Shown here: one piece after another, positions 6,197-7,569 of the stretch
How the letters are laid out: each line of letters opens with the position of its first letter
How positions within the stretch are numbered: position 1 is the stretch's first letter
NCBI GenBank assembly: GCA_028275195.1
Contig: JAPWVC010000062.1
Span: 1 to 7,569 of the forward strand
Direction: 5' to 3'
Source of the DNA: Candidatus Acetothermia bacterium
GTDB lineage: Bacteria; Bipolaricaulota; Bipolaricaulia; RBG-16-55-9; JANLFV01
DNA: 7,569 nt
The notes under the pieces: generated by a model
The model's input: only the letters and a program-made list of their open reading frames with translations
What the model was told of the DNA's origin: nothing
The model's database searches: none
Made by a program: the position numbers and the translations under genes

Positions 6197-7106
6197 GGGC
6201 GAGGAAGCTGAGGGCTAAAGTGATGCCATAGGAGATCCATAACGCCGGCTTATAGCCCCATCTGGCGAGGAGCCGGTGGTGGATGTGGCCTCGGTCGGGG
6301 GCGAAGATTGGCCTTCTCGCACGCAAGCGGCGGACGATCGCGAAGGCCGTATCGGCGAGAGGGAGGCCGAGGAGGAGGACAGGAGCTAAGGGCGAGAGGC
6401 CATTGACCGGGCCGAACTCGGGCTGAAATGGCTCTAATGCTAGAATTCCCAGGAGAAATCCCAAGAAGTAGGCCCCCTCATTCCCGAGGAAGAGCCGGGC
6501 GGGGTAAAAGTTATACCGCAGGAAGCCGAGGAGGCCCCCGAGCAGGGCGAGTGAGAGCACTATGGCCGCCGGATTGGCCGCCCGCCAGGCGAAAAGCGCG
6601 AGTGCACCCGAGATGATCGCCGCGCAGCCGGCCGCGAGCCCGTCGAGCCCGTCGAGCAAGTTAATCGCGTTGGTGACCCCCACGAGCCAGAAGGCCGTTA
6701 AAGGTATCCCCCAACCCCCTAGCTCCAGGCCCCACTTGCCCAGAGCGATCGACCTTACCGCGAGGCCACCCCAGGCCACGGGGATCAGGGCGGCGAAGAG
6801 CTGGCCGAGGAGCCTTATCTTCGCCCCCAGGCCCCAGCGGTCATCGATCAGCCCGAGCGCCAGGACCATGGTGCTCCCGAGGGCCAGGCTTATCGCGGCC
6901 TTGGACCAATCGAGGAACGGCCCGGCCCCGAGGAGGAAGCCACCGAAGAGGGCCAAGCCCCCGATCCCCCTCGCCCCCTCATGGATCTTCCTTGATTGGC
7001 CGCCGGCCCGATCGACCAGCCCCAGCCGAGGTGCGAATAGCTCACTCAGCTTGCCTAGGAGTAGTGCGCTGGCCCCGCCGATCAAGAGGCTCAAGAGATA
7101 TGGCAT
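6177..7106 (-). CDS. WecA/TagO-like polyprenyl-phosphate N-acetylhexosamine-1-phosphate transferase
   Basis: A 309-residue multi-pass membrane enzyme of glycosyltransferase family 4 (MraY/WecA). It would transfer a sugar-1-phosphate from a UDP-sugar to undecaprenyl phosphate, the first step of a lipid-linked glycan. Visible motifs: RKIHEGARGIGG (39-50), the metal-binding IDD pair (Asp88-Asp89), NAINLLDGLDGLAAG (146-160, Asp152 and Asp155), FLGNEGAYFLGF (206-217) and the HIHHRLL motif (274-280) typical of WecA/TagO rather than MraY. The third motif is altered: family members usually read F.GD.GS, here Asn209 and Ala212 replace Asp and Ser. About ten membrane segments are expected. It is somewhat short (WecA is about 367 residues), ending one segment after HIHH. 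The frame stays open upstream to 7313, but those 69 codons lie antisense to the holB-like gene, so I start at ATG 7106, which leads directly into the first membrane helix. No Shine-Dalgarno is seen. Confidence 0.88.
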   Translation of the reverse strand: MPYLLSLLIGGASALLLGKLSELFAPRLGLVDRAGGQSRKIHEGARGIGGLALFGGFLLGAGPFLDWSKAAISLALGSTMVLALGLIDDRWGLGAKIRLLGQLFAALIPVAWGGLAVRSIALGKWGLELGGWGIPLTAFWLVGVTNAINLLDGLDGLAAGCAAIISGALALFAWRAANPAAIVLSLALLGGLLGFLRYNFYPARLFLGNEGAYFLGFLLGILALEPFQPEFGPVNGLSPLAPVLLLGLPLADTAFAIVRRLRARRPIFAPDRGHIHHRLLARWGYKPALWISYGITLALSFLALASHWR

Positions 7107-7113
7107 CGGGAGC

Positions 7114-7142
7114 AATATACCGCCGAATTGAGCCCCCGCCAA
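7114..7142 (-). promoter_or_regulatory. Candidate promoter of the WecA/TagO-like gene (leaderless)
   Basis: On the minus strand TTGGCG (7142-7137, 4/6) and TATATT (7119-7114, 5/6) are separated by 17 bases. The expected start is about 7107-7106, that is, at the A of the ATG. The absence of a ribosome-binding site before this ATG agrees with a leaderless transcript. It overlaps the oppositely directed promoter at 7128-7156. Confidence 0.55.
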
Positions 7143-7156
7143 CTTTGCGCTATCTT
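7128..7156 (+). promoter_or_regulatory. Candidate promoter of the holB-like gene (leaderless)
   Basis: TTGAGC (7128-7133, 4/6) and TATCTT (7151-7156, 4/6) are separated by 17 bases. The expected start is about 7163-7164, at the ATG itself. No Shine-Dalgarno lies upstream of the ATG. The spacer overlaps the minus-strand promoter of the neighbouring gene by 15 bp. Confidence 0.5.
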
Positions 7157-7163
7157 TAAAAAG

Positions 7164-7569
7164 ATGGAAAGGGTCGAGGCGCTCCAGGAGACATGCCCAG
7201 CTCAGGCCTATCTCCTCGTAGGGGAAGGTGGAGCCGAGGTCGCGGCGGAGTTGATCTACCGGCTCATCGAGCCCGATGAAGTCGGCGCGGCCAAGCTCGC
7301 CCGGGGCGTCCACCCCGATGTCAAGTGGGTGACCAAGGCCAAGCGGCTTATCGGGATCGACCAGATCCGCCTCCTCCAGGAAGATGCCGCCTACCCTCCG
7401 AGCGAGGCCCGAAGGAAGGTCTATGTCCTGGCCGAGGCCGAGGCCTTGAGCCCAGAGGCCGCAAATAGCCTGCTAAGGATCCTCGAGGATCCCCCTCCTT
7501 ATCTTGTCTTCTTGCTTTTAGCAAGGAGCCTGGACCTCCTCCCCACGATCATCTCCCGCTGCCGCGTGA
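7164..7569 (+). CDS. holB: DNA polymerase III delta' subunit (HolB-like), 5' part, cut by the window end
   Basis: The first 135 codons of an open frame running off the right edge without a stop. The product would be the delta' subunit of the clamp-loader complex, which helps load the sliding clamp during replication. Family marks: AQAYLLVGE (14-21, the usual HA-L--G strand before the P-loop), HPDVKWV (50-56), IGIDQIRLLQEDAAYPPSEARRKVYVL (63-89), AEALSPEAANSLLRILEDPP (92-111; the family usually has A-A-LLK-LEEPP) and TIISRCR (128-134). The last carries the SRC motif whose Arg reaches the ATP site of a neighbouring subunit in known clamp loaders. The P-loop position reads GEGGAEVAAEL, with no GKT/GKS, so it should not bind ATP; this favours delta' over DnaX. 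The cysteine cluster of many delta' zinc modules is missing and the N-terminal part is short. ATG 7164 is chosen because the conserved first strand follows at once. Confidence 0.85.
   Translation, partial: MERVEALQETCPAQAYLLVGEGGAEVAAELIYRLIEPDEVGAAKLARGVHPDVKWVTKAKRLIGIDQIRLLQEDAAYPPSEARRKVYVLAEAEALSPEAANSLLRILEDPPPYLVFLLLARSLDLLPTIISRCRV

Noticed and set aside
7107..7313. A 69-codon N-terminal extension of the WecA/TagO-like frame, starting at 7313
   Set aside because: It lies antisense to well-conserved HolB-like coding sequence, has no membrane or family character, and the family normally starts with the first membrane helix, which follows ATG 7106.

Overview
This is a compact, GC-rich bacterial chromosome segment. 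It carries six protein genes, one tRNA gene and almost no non-coding DNA; no gap reaches 300 bases. Arg is often written AGG/CGG and third positions are mostly G or C, while the promoters match ordinary sigma-70-type hexamers. I see no mobile element, CRISPR array or phage gene. The style (GC-rich, thermophile-like codons, cysteine-free exported proteins, a non-lipoprotein peptide-binding protein) would fit a deep-branching or candidate bacterial phylum such as Bipolaricaulota/Acetothermia. That placement is a weak inference, not a demonstrated assignment.

Left part (22-3210, all minus strand, read right to left): an apparent operon of three exported proteins. First comes a 137-aa membrane-anchored or secreted beta-rich protein of unknown function. 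Next is a 307-aa secreted protein built from four related beta-rich repeats. Last is a 581-aa family 5 (oligopeptide/nickel type) ABC-transporter substrate-binding protein. The last two genes have strong AGGAGG-type ribosome-binding sites and the gap between them is 26 bp. No permease or ATPase of the transporter lies in the window; they may lie beyond the left edge or elsewhere.

Middle (3304-3432, plus strand): a complete tRNA-Ala(CGC) unit. A near-consensus promoter is placed so close that the 5' leader would be only a few bases, and a terminator hairpin starts directly after the encoded CCA end.

Right part: a 904-aa P-type calcium-type ATPase (6152-3438, minus) converges on the tRNA. Upstream of it is a WecA/TagO-like polyprenyl-phosphate sugar-1-phosphate transferase (7106-6177, minus), which starts lipid-linked glycan synthesis. 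Diverging from that gene is the 5' part of a DNA polymerase III delta' (HolB-like) gene (7164 to the right edge, plus), cut by the end of the window. The 57-bp divergent gap contains two interleaved promoter-like signals whose predicted start points fall at or next to the two ATG codons, implying leaderless mRNAs. The ATPase also has TATAAT very near its ATG. By contrast, the three exported-protein genes carry clear Shine-Dalgarno sequences, so two modes of translation start may coexist here.
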